Shown: positions 52,588 to 62,803 of the stretch, one piece after another
Layout of the letters: the number at the start of each line of letters is the position of its first letter
Position numbering within the stretch: the first letter of the stretch is position 1
Assembly: GCA_030710605.1 (NCBI GenBank)
Contig: CP092874.1
Location: 20,282,611-20,346,610, forward strand
DNA: 64,000 nucleotides
Reading direction: 5' to 3'
Source: Cordylochernes scorpioides
Lineage: Eukaryota; Arthropoda; Arachnida; Pseudoscorpiones; Chernetidae
Translations under genes and position numbers: made by a program
Notes under the pieces: model-generated
What the model was told of the DNA's origin: nothing
What the model saw: only the letters and a program-made list of their open reading frames with translations
The model's database searches: none

Positions 52588-54697
52588 TAGATGGGCCCCG
52601 TGAGTGAAAGGGTTTATCCGGGTTTAAGCGGGTAAAGCCTCTCTAACCCAGGTAAGTAATTAAAATTTCTTTTAATTAATTAAAACTGTGAGGGTAAAGG
52701 GCTATAACAAGATGTTTATTTGGCTATATCTGAAAATTATAAAAATAAAACTTATGTTTAATTTAAAAGTTATGATATTCATTATAAAAGAGAACTGTAG
52801 ATAAAACCTTTGTTTGCTAAAAAATAATGATGATGTTCTAAGAGATTGTTGGCGGGCGTTGGAAAGGGTTAGGGGTTGAAGAATATGCAATTGTAAGTGT
52901 TGCACAGACAATCAAATACTGAGATCCAGGTGCAAAGCGAGGATATAGACTTGTGCGTCTTCCTTGGCAATGTTTCACCTGTGATCCTGTATAAGGTTAC
53001 AGTGCTTTGACACAATTGTAGGGTTATTGGGTTGAAAAGTTGTTGCAGAAAAGACTTAATATGATTGAAAGGGGTGGTAGAGCCATGCGATACGTAGAAT
53101 TGTTGTAGCGACAGTAGGTGGTCTGACTTGACTTGAAATCAAAGGTTGATTGTGGTCCGCTAGTGCTGAAAAAAAATTGAAAATTGAAAAAAGTGAACGC
53201 TTTGTGCATGCGTTGGTGATGTGCTCTGCGGATGATTGAAATAAACTTTTGAAACGTGTTCAGACCAAAAAGTCGAGACTTGTACTTCTGGGGAACGGTG
53301 TTTTCAAAGAGTTTGTTGATTTACGAAATCAAAAGAAAAATTGTCAAGCAGTACTGTCGTTTCTAGCAATGGCTGAAATAGGTAGTGAGAAAGTATAGGG
53401 ACTTAGTTAAAGAATATGATTGTTGAAAACGATTGTTGTAGATGCCCGATAGTTGATGATAAACATTGTCATATAATAAAGTTATTTAAACAAAAATATA
53501 GTGAATAAAAAGATAGAAATATGATTGCGGAAAACAACAGTATAAGGGGATAAAATCAAACATGTAATATACAAAAGACATAATAATGAATTAGCAAAAT
53601 ATAAAAGATATAATAATTAGAATTAGTAATATATAAAAGATATAATAATGAGAATTAGTAATATATAAAAGATATAATAATGAATTAACAAAATATAAAA
53701 GATATAATAATTAGATAAATGTTAAGTAGTAACAAATGGAGCAAAAAATGTCTCTTTTGAAGAAAAGTTAAAAGAAAACAAAAAATATTCGTTCCTGAAA
53801 AGAAAAAAAAAAAAAGAAAGGAACATATTCACACAATGTCTAGGTGTAGGTCCAAGATTATTGGTGTCTTTAGTTTGACCTATGGGGAGGCAATGTGGCC
53901 CTATGTCGCTTTGGTCCGGTCTGAGAAGTTGGTCTTTGCCAGATCTTCCCGATTATATTATGTGAGACCAGACGGGGAGCGATCTTGATCCCTAAAAATG
54001 ATGTAGTGTAGTGGAAGATGGGGACTTTGGATACATGAAGTGTATAGTGCATGTCTTAGGCGCTAAAAAGATTGCAGAGCGTTTTATGCAGTTTGGTCTG
54101 CAAAATTTTTAGGTGAGCCTACCCAAACGCCGGCTTGTTACGCTTGGGAAAAAATCATTTAAACTATTAATTTAACAGATCTTTTTTCCATGTAACATTG
54201 CGTTACCTATGGAGAAATGAGAGGTTAAATTCTTTTTTATTCCTAACGAATGAGCCGGTAATGTTGTGTTTGTTCGTATTAAAAGCGTACCCAAAAGTCA
54301 TATAATTGAATGATTGACAGTGAAGAGTGTTGAAGATTGGAACATTGTCATGGCGATGGGCGCCATTTTGGGGTTTTAATTGTCTTTTTACGATGGTATA
54401 ATATGGCGTCATATGATGTCATTTAAAGGATCGATAACCTTATAAAAATAAGATTTGCTATAAAAGGAATTTTATATAACTTTCCTATCCGTTTTAATCT
54501 GGTAGGTTATTTGGACACTAAAATCTAGCATTCTGCTGGGCCAAAGATACAGGCCTACTGCAATTGGAGGTGTCATGTTAACCTGACGCCGCTGCAACCG
54601 GTGTCCATTTCAGCTGGGTTGCTTGTTTTTGCTGGCGGTGCGATGAGTCATTCTGCTGGCTATGGGAAAATCTCTCTGCCTCCACTTGTTTCCTGAC
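52588..54697 (-). other. Long 3' non-coding region of element 2
   Basis: 2.1 kb without a significant frame. 53570-53718 holds about five copies of a unit near ATATAAAAGATATAATAATG. A comparable region occurs in element 1. Confidence 0.7.
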
Positions 54698-55870
54698 CTA
54701 ATTGAAAATACTGGGATTTAAATGTAAAAAAGGCTGTGAGCTTGTAGGCGGTATAATTCGGAAATATTGTGTTTCAAAGATATCTGGAGTCAAATGATTG
54801 AATTCAATGAAATATACATCTTGAGGCAATCGCTGTGGGTGTTGAACGAATCGGGGCTGTGGAGGTGTTATGTACAACACATCCTCTGTGTAATATTTTA
54901 ATTTATTGACATGTATGGTGTCACTATCTCTATTCAGGGGCTGATTTGGGCGATCAATTCGAACGACATTTGGTGAAATTATTTCAATTATTTTGTGGGG
55001 TCCAGTAAAATATGGTGCTAATTTACCTGTGTCGGGATGTCTGTATTTTTTTACCAAAACAAGGTCATTCTCTTCGAAATGTGGTGTTCTGTGCTGCTTA
55101 TCAAATGTTTCTTTATCTTTTTTATGTTTATTTTGAGTACGAGAGCTTGCTATCTCTCGAGCTATATTTATCTCGGGATATGGGTTAAGATGAGTTCTTA
55201 GATCTGGGGGGATAACATTGAACATTAAGTAGGTAGGTGGAAAACTTGTGACAGAATGGGGTGTGTTATTGTACGTCTGTGTGACGCGTTTAACTAGTTG
55301 AGTCCAGGAAGCTTTCGGATTTTCTAGATAAGCTAGTCTGAGCTTGCCTGTAATGGTCGCATTTAAGCGTTCTATTAAACCGTTTGCTTGTGGGTTATTG
55401 CTGGTAGTTAGTAGAGGTTGTATACCATGTGTTATTAGAAATTTACGGAATTTTTCTGAGGTAAAAGCGGGCGCTCTGTCAGATAACAGACGTTTTGGAG
55501 ATCCTTGCTGTAGTACAGTCGTGAGGGTTTGAATGTACGTTAGGGTACTGGTGGACTTCGATGGAAAGGTCCAAGCATATCGCGTTAAATGATCCACTAT
55601 TACGTGTAGATAGGTCTTGGAGTGTCCATATTTCGAAAATCCAGCTATGGTATCTATAGAGATTAAGTCGAATGGTTGTTGAGGTGGTGGAATTTGTCCG
55701 AGGGCACCATAGGGTTTACCTTTGGGCCTTTTAATGATTTGGCAGGTGTGACACGACCTGACAAATTTTTCTATAGATTTAGAGATACCTTTCCAGTAGT
55801 ACTGGGTAGTAATTATGCGGGTCATCTGAGAGATGCCTGGGTGGTTATACTTTTGGTGAACTTTGTTCAT
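54698..55870 (-). CDS. int: Integrase of element 2
   Basis: 390 codons. The frame also extends upstream of its first ATG. An HHCC zinc finger starts at residue 5 (H-x4-H in VHQKYNHPG, C-x2-C in CHTCQ). The DDE core follows: SIDTIAGF (first Asp), LLSDRAPAF (second Asp), NGLIERLN (Glu). The C-terminal GPHKI ... HVNKLKYY block matches the GPY/F region of Ty3-type integrases. This enzyme joins the cDNA to target DNA. Its ATG overlaps the pol stop as ATGA, in the -1 frame. In relatives integrase is usually fused to RT, so either a one-base change split the frame here or the element uses recoding or reinitiation. Confidence 0.88.
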   Translation of the reverse strand: MNKVHQKYNHPGISQMTRIITTQYYWKGISKSIEKFVRSCHTCQIIKRPKGKPYGALGQIPPPQQPFDLISIDTIAGFSKYGHSKTYLHVIVDHLTRYAWTFPSKSTSTLTYIQTLTTVLQQGSPKRLLSDRAPAFTSEKFRKFLITHGIQPLLTTSNNPQANGLIERLNATITGKLRLAYLENPKASWTQLVKRVTQTYNNTPHSVTSFPPTYLMFNVIPPDLRTHLNPYPEINIAREIASSRTQNKHKKDKETFDKQHRTPHFEENDLVLVKKYRHPDTGKLAPYFTGPHKIIEIISPNVVRIDRPNQPLNRDSDTIHVNKLKYYTEDVLYITPPQPRFVQHPQRLPQDVYFIEFNHLTPDIFETQYFRIIPPTSSQPFLHLNPSIFN

Positions 55871-57924
55871 GAGAGAATGTTGCAGGGTTTGGGAATTATT
55901 ATTTTAGTTACACCTTTTCGGGTAATGGTATGTAAGCCGTTTGTATCAATGTTGAAGGGGGATGCTGTTGGTTGATGCTGTTTTATAATATCAGTACTGA
56001 TAAATCCTACAAAGGGGTTTCTTGAGAGTAAATCTGCCTCATACTGTTGACTGCCTTTGATGTAGTGTATTTCGTAATTATAGGTAGATAGTCTCAAGCT
56101 CCATCTAAATAGTCGGCCTGACGGATTTTTTATAGTTTTAAGCCATTGTAAAGCTTGATGGTCTGTGTATATGGTGAATTTTATACCGGTGAGGTATATT
56201 CGGAATTTGTCTACACTTTCGACGATGGCGAGGCACTCAAGTTCGGAAACGGTGTAGTTTCTCTCATGTGCCCTAAGGGCGCGGCTAAAATATTGCACAG
56301 GATGTATTTGTCCGTCTGGGTGTACCTGTTTGAGTATGCCTGCAATCCCTTGGGTGGATGCGTCGCAATAAAGGCGGCATGGTAAACCGACTTGATACAA
56401 GTGTAGTACTGGTTTACTGGTTAAACTCTCTTTGAGAGTGGTGAAAGCTTGTTGACAGTCTGTGTTCCAATTCCATTTTACATCCTTTTTAAGTAGTTTA
56501 TTTAAAGGTGCTCGTAAGCGGGCATAATCTGCTATAAACTTATTATAAACGTTTACTGCTCCTAAAAATGATTGTAGTGTTTTTTGATTGTTAGGTGTTT
56601 TTATGGCATTTATAGTATCAAGGTTGCGCGTCTGCGGTGCATAAGTACCTGCGGTAACAGTGTATCCTAAGAAATCTATTTTTGTTTTAAAAAATGAACA
56701 TTTATTATAATTAAGTTTGATGTTTTCGTGTTGACACACTGTTAGAAATTGTTGTAGGTGTTGTAGATGATCCTCAAGGGTGTCAGAAAAAATAATGAAA
56801 TCGTCGAAGTAATGGGTAACAAAATTTAGTTTATATTTTTGCATGACCTGGTTTATGGCACGATGGTATATCTGTGGTGAATTTTTAAATCCGTAAGGAA
56901 GTCTACAAAATTCGTACTGACTATCTAACGTCACGAAAGCTAATAGATTACGTGAGTTAGGTTCTATTTCCACTTGCCAATATGCGGATGCTATATCTAC
57001 AGAAGAGTAATATTTGGCTTTTGACAATTTGTCAAGAATGGTTTCTATTAAGGGTAAAGGATGTACGTCTGGAGCGATGATTTCATTAAGTTTTCTGTAA
57101 TCAATACAGAAACGCTTCGTTTGGTCACGTTTGGTAACAAGCGTTATGGGACTGGCATAAGGTGAAACTGACGGGGCAATGATTCCATATTGGAGCATTT
57201 GTTCTATTTGGGTTTGTATTTCTTGTTGGTCGTGTAGTGGCACTCTATATGGGCGTAATGCTATTATTTTATCTGTGGTGGTATTGATTTTTACCGGTGG
57301 TATGTTCAATTTGGGCACATTGTATTTATTAGTAGAGAACACTTGTGAGAATTCATATAGAATTCGGTGGAGTTCGTGTGGACAATGTTCTAACTGAGGT
57401 GCCGCATTAGAAGGTATAGAAATCTCAATATCATGGGTAGGAGATATAGGGGGTGAACATATAATTGGAGTAGAGTCCGCCACGTGTAAACAGGACTGGT
57501 GCGAGGGGAAAGTGGTAAACATATCAGTTTCCCTCGGTTGAGTGGAACATAAATCCTGTTTGCACTTGGTGAACTTATAGACATTCGTTGGGAGAGCATC
57601 ATTATTTTGATAAATTTGGAGATTATTAAAATCTATAATTAATTTAAATATTTTAAGGGTATTAATAGATAAAATACCAAAAGGTAGTGAAGCTTCTACT
57701 ATAAAAAATTTTAGTTTTTGGGTGAGGTTACCGATTTTAAGTTTTAAAAAAATATATCCAAGGGTATTTACATTGTGGGCTATTGCATTTATAGTTAAAC
57801 TGTACTGATGGATAATAATTTTATATGGTAATCTATTTTCTATGGTTCTTAAAATATCTAAGTTAAGTAGGTTTATATATGCTCCCGTGTCTATTAAAAA
57901 GGGCAAGTTTACATTTGGTGACAA
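55867..57924 (-). CDS. pol: Protease, reverse transcriptase and RNase H of element 2
   Basis: About 685 codons. The listed first codon is TTG and the frame opens about 46 nt upstream, inside the gag end. Aspartic protease near the start (FLIDTGAYINLL, catalytic DTG). RT: motif A SSVDIASAYWQVEIE, motif B LPYGFKNSPQIYHRAI, active site YFDDFIIFS. RNase H: YCDAST, ELECLAIVESVDKF and YTDHQALQWL keep the catalytic acids. It converts the element RNA to cDNA in particles. The domain order protease-RT-RNase H-integrase is that of Ty3/Gypsy (Metaviridae). It ends ...NILS at the ATGA overlap with integrase. No internal stops. Confidence 0.92.
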   Translation of the reverse strand: MSPNVNLPFLIDTGAYINLLNLDILRTIENRLPYKIIIHQYSLTINAIAHNVNTLGYIFLKLKIGNLTQKLKFFIVEASLPFGILSINTLKIFKLIIDFNNLQIYQNNDALPTNVYKFTKCKQDLCSTQPRETDMFTTFPSHQSCLHVADSTPIICSPPISPTHDIEISIPSNAAPQLEHCPHELHRILYEFSQVFSTNKYNVPKLNIPPVKINTTTDKIIALRPYRVPLHDQQEIQTQIEQMLQYGIIAPSVSPYASPITLVTKRDQTKRFCIDYRKLNEIIAPDVHPLPLIETILDKLSKAKYYSSVDIASAYWQVEIEPNSRNLLAFVTLDSQYEFCRLPYGFKNSPQIYHRAINQVMQKYKLNFVTHYFDDFIIFSDTLEDHLQHLQQFLTVCQHENIKLNYNKCSFFKTKIDFLGYTVTAGTYAPQTRNLDTINAIKTPNNQKTLQSFLGAVNVYNKFIADYARLRAPLNKLLKKDVKWNWNTDCQQAFTTLKESLTSKPVLHLYQVGLPCRLYCDASTQGIAGILKQVHPDGQIHPVQYFSRALRAHERNYTVSELECLAIVESVDKFRIYLTGIKFTIYTDHQALQWLKTIKNPSGRLFRWSLRLSTYNYEIHYIKGSQQYEADLLSRNPFVGFISTDIIKQHQPTASPFNIDTNGLHTITRKGVTKIIIPKPCNILS

Positions 57925-57946
57925 TTCAGTCCATATTATTAATTGT

Positions 57947-58939
57947 TCAACGAAAATAAGTTTCAGGTTTTCCTACCGTTGAGCTGCTCGCGGGGCTTGC
58001 AGAGTCGTCTTGGCTTGCAGCTTGGACTTGGGGAACATGGCTCGGAGGTTGGACCTTGGGCTGGGTGTGGGTACCACGTTTTGGTACAGTGGTTGTGTGT
58101 GGTCGGGCGCTGTAGACTGGGCGTGTTTGGTCCCGTGGGAACCGTTGTCCACACTGGGAGTGCCAGTGCATGGCATTGCAATACTTGCAAAGCGAGGGGG
58201 GAGGTGTAACTGGGTATGTTACACGTGATGGCCGCTGGCTGTTGTACCGCGGTGGTGGGTTGTGGTAGGTGGGGTGTGGAGCCTTGTCTACTTGGCGCTG
58301 GTTCACTGCACTGGTGGCACACTGAGTTATTCTTGACACTAGGTCGAACCATTCCTTAATGGTGTTTGGCTGCACAGTTGCGACTAATCGCTGGTCTGCG
58401 ACGGGTAGTCCGTCGGTCAGAGATTCAATTAAAATGTCGGCGGGTAGGTCGAGTTTCATACCCATAACAGTTTTGTTTTGGTAGTAGTTTTCTAGGGACA
58501 TTTGGGGTGTCATTTTGATTGCCAAAAAGCGTGCAAACGACGCTTCTGTCGTTGCTGGGAATAAGTCTATCAATCTCTGGCGGGCTTCAATATAATATAA
58601 CCTATCTAACCGTAGGCTTCGGAAATATTGGAGGGGCTTACCTTGTAGGTAGCAGGGTAATTTGCGTAGGCGATCTGTGTAGGTCAGTTCAGTTCGGTCT
58701 GCTTGGGCATCGAAGTTGTCGAAAAAGCTTTGGGCTTCAAAAGTACCATCGTATGGACTTACGTCTATCTCCCTAGGAGATCGGGCTACCAGTAACTTAC
58801 TCAGGGCATCGGCGATCTGTGTCAGTGGGTCTGCGGAGGTATCTTGGGGCGGCGACGTTTCCTCCTCTTCCAATGTCGTTTCTTGTTTGGGGATAGTTTG
58901 TTCGGCTGTATCGTTGGACGGGTTGGTTTGCTCCTCCAT
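57947..58939 (-). CDS. gag: Gag of element 2
   Basis: 330 codons from an ATG 85 nt inside the 5' LTR. The N-terminus is acidic. The capsid region (about 60-200) shows PREIDVSPYDGTFEAQSFF, LPCYLQGKPLQYFRSLR and YYQNKTVMGMKLDLPADIL, the Ty3-type pattern. The nucleocapsid has CKYCNAMHWHSQC, a knuckle with spacing C-x2-C-x3-H-x4-C, one residue shorter than the usual C-x2-C-x4-H-x4-C. The Pro/Arg/Thr-rich tail may bind RNA. It forms the particle that packages the element RNA. Pol follows in the +1 frame and overlaps the gag end. Confidence 0.9.
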   Translation of the reverse strand: MEEQTNPSNDTAEQTIPKQETTLEEEETSPPQDTSADPLTQIADALSKLLVARSPREIDVSPYDGTFEAQSFFDNFDAQADRTELTYTDRLRKLPCYLQGKPLQYFRSLRLDRLYYIEARQRLIDLFPATTEASFARFLAIKMTPQMSLENYYQNKTVMGMKLDLPADILIESLTDGLPVADQRLVATVQPNTIKEWFDLVSRITQCATSAVNQRQVDKAPHPTYHNPPPRYNSQRPSRVTYPVTPPPSLCKYCNAMHWHSQCGQRFPRDQTRPVYSARPHTTTVPKRGTHTQPKVQPPSHVPQVQAASQDDSASPASSSTVGKPETYFR

Positions 58940-59023
58940 CTTGCTTCTTGGCTCTTTTCTATCTGGACAGTCTTTACCTTCTTCGTTGTGGTCTCCTTCG
59001 TTGTGGTAATCCTGTCGACTATC

Positions 59024-59857
59024 TGTAATATTGTGTTGAGTCGACTTATCTGTGATTAGGGATCCTGTCGACTAGCTGTAATATTGCGTTGAGGTCCTGT
59101 CGACTCTCTGTAATAATGCGTTGGGGTTTGGTAAGCCTGTTGTAGAACCTCGTCGACTCTCGCTATAAGTTGTGGCAACCGAGGGTCAAACCTGTAGTAA
59201 CCGCGAGGGACAGTCAGGGGTGGAGAGTTTTCCAGTGCCTCTCTGCACCTTGTAGGACCTTTAACAGTTCTCACAAAGTACAGGCAGTCGTGGTCGAGGC
59301 AGAGTGGAAAAGCTGGGGATGTCCACACACACAAAACGAAGAGACACAGTTGAAAGAAAGTTCCTTGAATAGATAAAAAGCGAGCCAAAAGCTAAGATGG
59401 AGATCGAGAAGGTTTCTTACTGTTTTACATGGTCGATGAGTTGGTCCCTGGAGACAACCGGCAAGGGGTGACGCTGATGGGGAACTGAACTAGAACTGAC
59501 TCCTGTCGCTAAGGCCGGTCTTATTTATACTACCTCTCCGACAAAGAGAATTGCATCACGGCACGTGTCGCTGCTACTCGAGACACGGCACGTGTCGCTG
59601 TTACTCGAGTCTGGCGCCTACCAGTCGGCTAACAATCTATCTTTAGAAGTTACTTTGTGATCTCTCAATCTTGCTTTTAACTTAGCTTTTAATCTATTAT
59701 ATTTTATTTATTCATCCTCAGTACATTACATATGGTGGTGCAAGGAGACATGTCAATTATGCGTATAATTAGTTATAGTTTATAATTAGTTCTATATACA
59801 ACATGACAAGCTTGTTATATGTATTACATAATATAGGGTTATTGGTTTAAATTATCA
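59024..59857 (-). repeat. 5' LTR of element 2
   Basis: 834 bp. On the minus strand a TATA box (AGTATAAATAAG, about 59519-59530) lies roughly 330 bp from the LTR start. GTCGAC-containing blocks CCTGTCGACT(A/C) recur near the far end. Confidence 0.92.
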
Positions 59858-59875
59858 TATATATATATATATATA

Positions 59876-60186
59876 TGTCATAATATATGCTCTTCCAGGA
59901 TTAATAAAACAAATCTACAGTCGACCAGAGAGAGAGAGAGAGAACGCAGCTAAGGCCGGTCACTTGATATAGCAGTCACATTCCAAGGGGGCGACCGCAG
60001 GGCCTTTTCTTGGAACCTCAGTTCTATGTTTACTCAGTCGGGGGGGTGGTGGACACACAAGACGTGCATTTCCGCGGTGGCAGCCGCTAGCGCTCCCTCT
60101 CTCCCTCGGTTTGCTGGGTTCCATCTTCCAAACTTGTTGTTTCATTATTTCTCACCTCACCACATCATTACCACTATATTGCCACA
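59876..60186 (-). repeat. Solo LTR, 311 bp
   Basis: On the minus strand TGTGGCAATATAGTGG ... ATATTATGACA: termini nearly the same as the LTR of element 1, but with a shorter, different interior. TATA on both sides (59872-59875, 60187-60190). Confidence 0.75.
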
Positions 60187-60865
60187 TATATATATATGAA
60201 AAAATAGTACAAATGTGATTTGTATAATTTTATATAATATATATTTTTCTTAATATATATATATATATGTAGTAATGTAGTTGTTGTATCTTGTAGGATG
60301 ACTGTAGTGTGGCATGTTGGTTGCAGTCGTGGTGGCCACAATGTTTAGAGTGGGTTCAGGCGTGATTGGGATTACACAAAAGGACGAGATATGTTGGATG
60401 GCACCATAGAGATGGCGAGTGTAGCCGGCGCTGTTCGGGAAGAGATCTATCTAGAGGGGTCCGTCAAATCTCGTGTCTCAAAGCGGACTACTCTATTTGC
60501 GCAAGAAGGGGCCATACCCGACTTGTTTTTTGGACCCTATTCCTGCTTTCCGGCGCCGACTGTAACGCACTCGATTTTATTTGGCACTTTGGCAATTACA
60601 CTACATCTATACAATATATGGAGACATAGATATATATTGGAATATATTACAACATATATATATATATAGGTTGACCATGTCTGAATATGCCAAAACTGGT
60701 ATTGTGGGTAAAGTTTTCAACTATGAATAATCGCGCCTCGGAAGATCCTCATTGGCTATGATATCGTCTCTGCGCAAACTGGTATTGTGGCCCATTTCTT
60801 ATCACCACTAGTAAAGTTTTTTTTACTAGCGTCATAAACATAATCCATTTTTCTAATGCATAATT
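60187..60865 (-). other. AT repeats and duplicated block
   Basis: (AT)n runs to about 60268, then the inverse counterpart of 37038-37640. Confidence 0.7.
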
Positions 60866-61934
60866 ATACCTTTCAGCATGTATATCGGGATTCAGACAAT
60901 AACTCTGAAATATATTACAGTGACCTTTATTGAAGACACACGAGATAACCAAGTGTATATACACTCATGGATAACACTTAAGGAAGTGGTACCTTTTACC
61001 ATGTATATCGGGATTCAGACAATAACTCTGAAATATATTACAGTGACCTTTATTGAAGACACACGAGATAACCAAGTGTATATACACTCATGGACAAAAC
61101 TTAAGGAAGTTGTACCTTTTACCATGTATATCGGGATTCAGACAATAACTCTGAAATATATTACAGTGACCTTTATTGAAGACACACGAGATAACCAAGT
61201 GTATATACACTCATGGACAAAACTTAAGGAAGTTGTACCTTTTACCATGTATATCGGGATTCAGACAATAACTCTGAAATATATTACAGTGACCTTTATT
61301 GAAGACACACGAGATAACCAAGTGTATATACACTCATGGACAAAACTTAAGGAAGTGGTACCTTTTACCATGTATATCGGGATTCAGACAATAACTCTGA
61401 AATATATTACAGTGACCTTTATTGAAGACACACGAGATAACCAAGTGTATATACACTCATGGACAAAACTTAAGGAAGTTGTACCTTTTACCATGTATAT
61501 CGGGATTCAGACAATAACTCTGAAATATATTACAGTGACCTTTATTGAAGACACACGAGATAACCAAGTGTATATACACTCATGGACAAAACTTAAGGAA
61601 GTTGTACCTTTTACCATGTATATCGGGATTGAGACAATAACTCTGAGAGATATTACAGTGACCTTTATTGAAGACACACGAGATAACCAAGTGTGTATAC
61701 ACTCATGAACAAAACTTAAGGAAGTTGTACCTTTTAGCATGTATATCGCTATTCAGACAATAACTCTGAAAGATATTACAGTGACCTTTATTGAAGACAC
61801 ACGAGATAACCAAGTGTATATACACTCATAGACAAAACTTAAGGAAATTGTACCTTTTACCATGTATATCGGTATTCAGACAATAACTCTGAAAGATATT
61901 ACAGTGACCTTTATTGATGACATACGAGATAACT
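60866..61934 (+). repeat. 123-bp satellite of nine mini-MITE units
   Basis: Units begin ATGTATATCGGGATTCAGAC at 60878, 61001, 61124, 61247, 61370, 61493, 61616, 61739 and 61862. Each junction is the palindrome AGTGTATATACACT, that is end CCAAGTGTA, TA, then start TACACTCATGG. Because 123 is 3x41, one frame stays open for 276 codons as a 41-residue repeat. No protein evidence. Confidence 0.93.
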
Positions 61935-62031
61935 GAGTATGAACTAAATTACCTCTGTCTCCTAAAAAAAAAACAGAAGGCGGGCGACATTAAAATATAA
62001 AATTTTCTGAAAGCTTTGTTCACGAATGTAG
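61935..62031 (+). mobile_element. Far end of the TACACTCATGG MITE, up to the gap
   Basis: CTCTGTCTCCTAAAA, GGCGGGCGACATTAAAATA and an inverted terminus ending CACGAATGTAG at the first N. Confidence 0.7.
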
Positions 62032-62131
62032 NNNNNNNNNNNNNNNNNNNNNNNNNNNNNNNNNNNNNNNNNNNNNNNNNNNNNNNNNNNNNNNNNNNNN
62101 NNNNNNNNNNNNNNNNNNNNNNNNNNNNNNN
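62032..62131. other. Assembly gap, 100 N
   Basis: Exactly 100 N. Confidence 0.98.
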
Positions 62132-62609
62132 GTTAATAAATAAAATGAAAATATGAAGATACACAATAGAACCTTCATAAGAGGACACTCTCACTAGAGG
62201 ACCCTTATTTACACAAAGGACAGTTTTATCACCAAGATAACCATTTTTACTAATTAGTAACTTTCTTCAGAGTAAAAGAGGATGTCTAATCTCTGTAACT
62301 AGGTGTTGTCCTATAGACAGAGGTGGTTTTACTGTATACGTTCAAAACATAATCAGGATTCTCCAAAATACTACTTTGTATCAATTTTAAGATGAGAAAA
62401 TATCAGAATTCAAAGGTTATAAGTTTCTTTCAAAACATTTATTATCTTTATTTTGACTTAGAGCGCTATATGTCCCACTAGAGACACTTGCACTTTAATA
62501 ATAAACAAAAAGTTTGAAAGAAAAGAAAGAAAGATATTTTAAATATGTACAGAATTAGTAAGTAAGTTAGTTAGATGAAAAGATAAAAAAATATCAACAC
62601 AATTGATAT

Positions 62610-62803
62610 ATTAAAGGTAAAGACTCTTCTAGTAATGTATATCAATTAAGAAGGTTCAGAAGATGAGTTTCTTTAATTGTAAAAACGCTACAAGCTTTCG
62701 GGCAAAATACGTGTATATATTCACTACAACCATCGATATCTTTCTTAGTATAGTTATATTTTGCGTGTCGAAGGGCTTTTGCCCGAAAGCTTGTAGTGTT
62801 CTT
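62610..62803. repeat. Penelope-like tail palindrome inserted in repeat R
   Basis: ACGCTACAAGCTTTCGGGCA and the inverse TTGCCCGAAAGCTTGTAGTG form a hairpin element. Bounded by ACAATTGATAT at 62599-62609 and 62804-62814. Confidence 0.75.

Larger units (their letters stand above)
51754..59857 (-). mobile_element. Ty3-type LTR retrotransposon (element 2), nearly intact
   Basis: Two 834-bp LTRs (TGTAATATTG ... ATTATCA), identical wherever I compared, with TATA at both outer edges (51750-51753, 59858-59861). The minus-strand order is gag, protease-RT-RNase H, integrase, then 2.1 kb non-coding. Gag and pol overlap in a +1 relation. Pol and integrase are separated by one frame change at an ATGA overlap. 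No envelope gene. It inserted into copy 2 after the duplication, because copy 1 has the empty site near 37637. Confidence 0.92.
47392..62031 (-). repeat. Large duplication, copy 2, block between the gaps
   Basis: Runs as the inverse of 36728-42718, interrupted by a CR1-like tail (47409-47509), the Ty3-type element (51754-59857) and a solo LTR (59876-60186). Its left edge is equivalent to 42718 and its right edge to 36728. Confidence 0.88.

Noticed and set aside
60878-61708. A 276-codon frame of 41-residue repeats
   Set aside because: The unit length happens to be a multiple of three. The same units elsewhere are not kept in frame, and the repeat ends are MITE termini.
36728-62031. A genuine 6-kb inverted duplication (large palindrome)
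   Set aside because: The contig ends abut to the base when the middle block is flipped, and both breakpoints coincide with N gaps. A scaffolding error is the simpler reading, though not proven.
61949-62194. A frame running through the second N gap
   Set aside because: It contains the 100 N as undetermined residues and joins two unlinked sequences.
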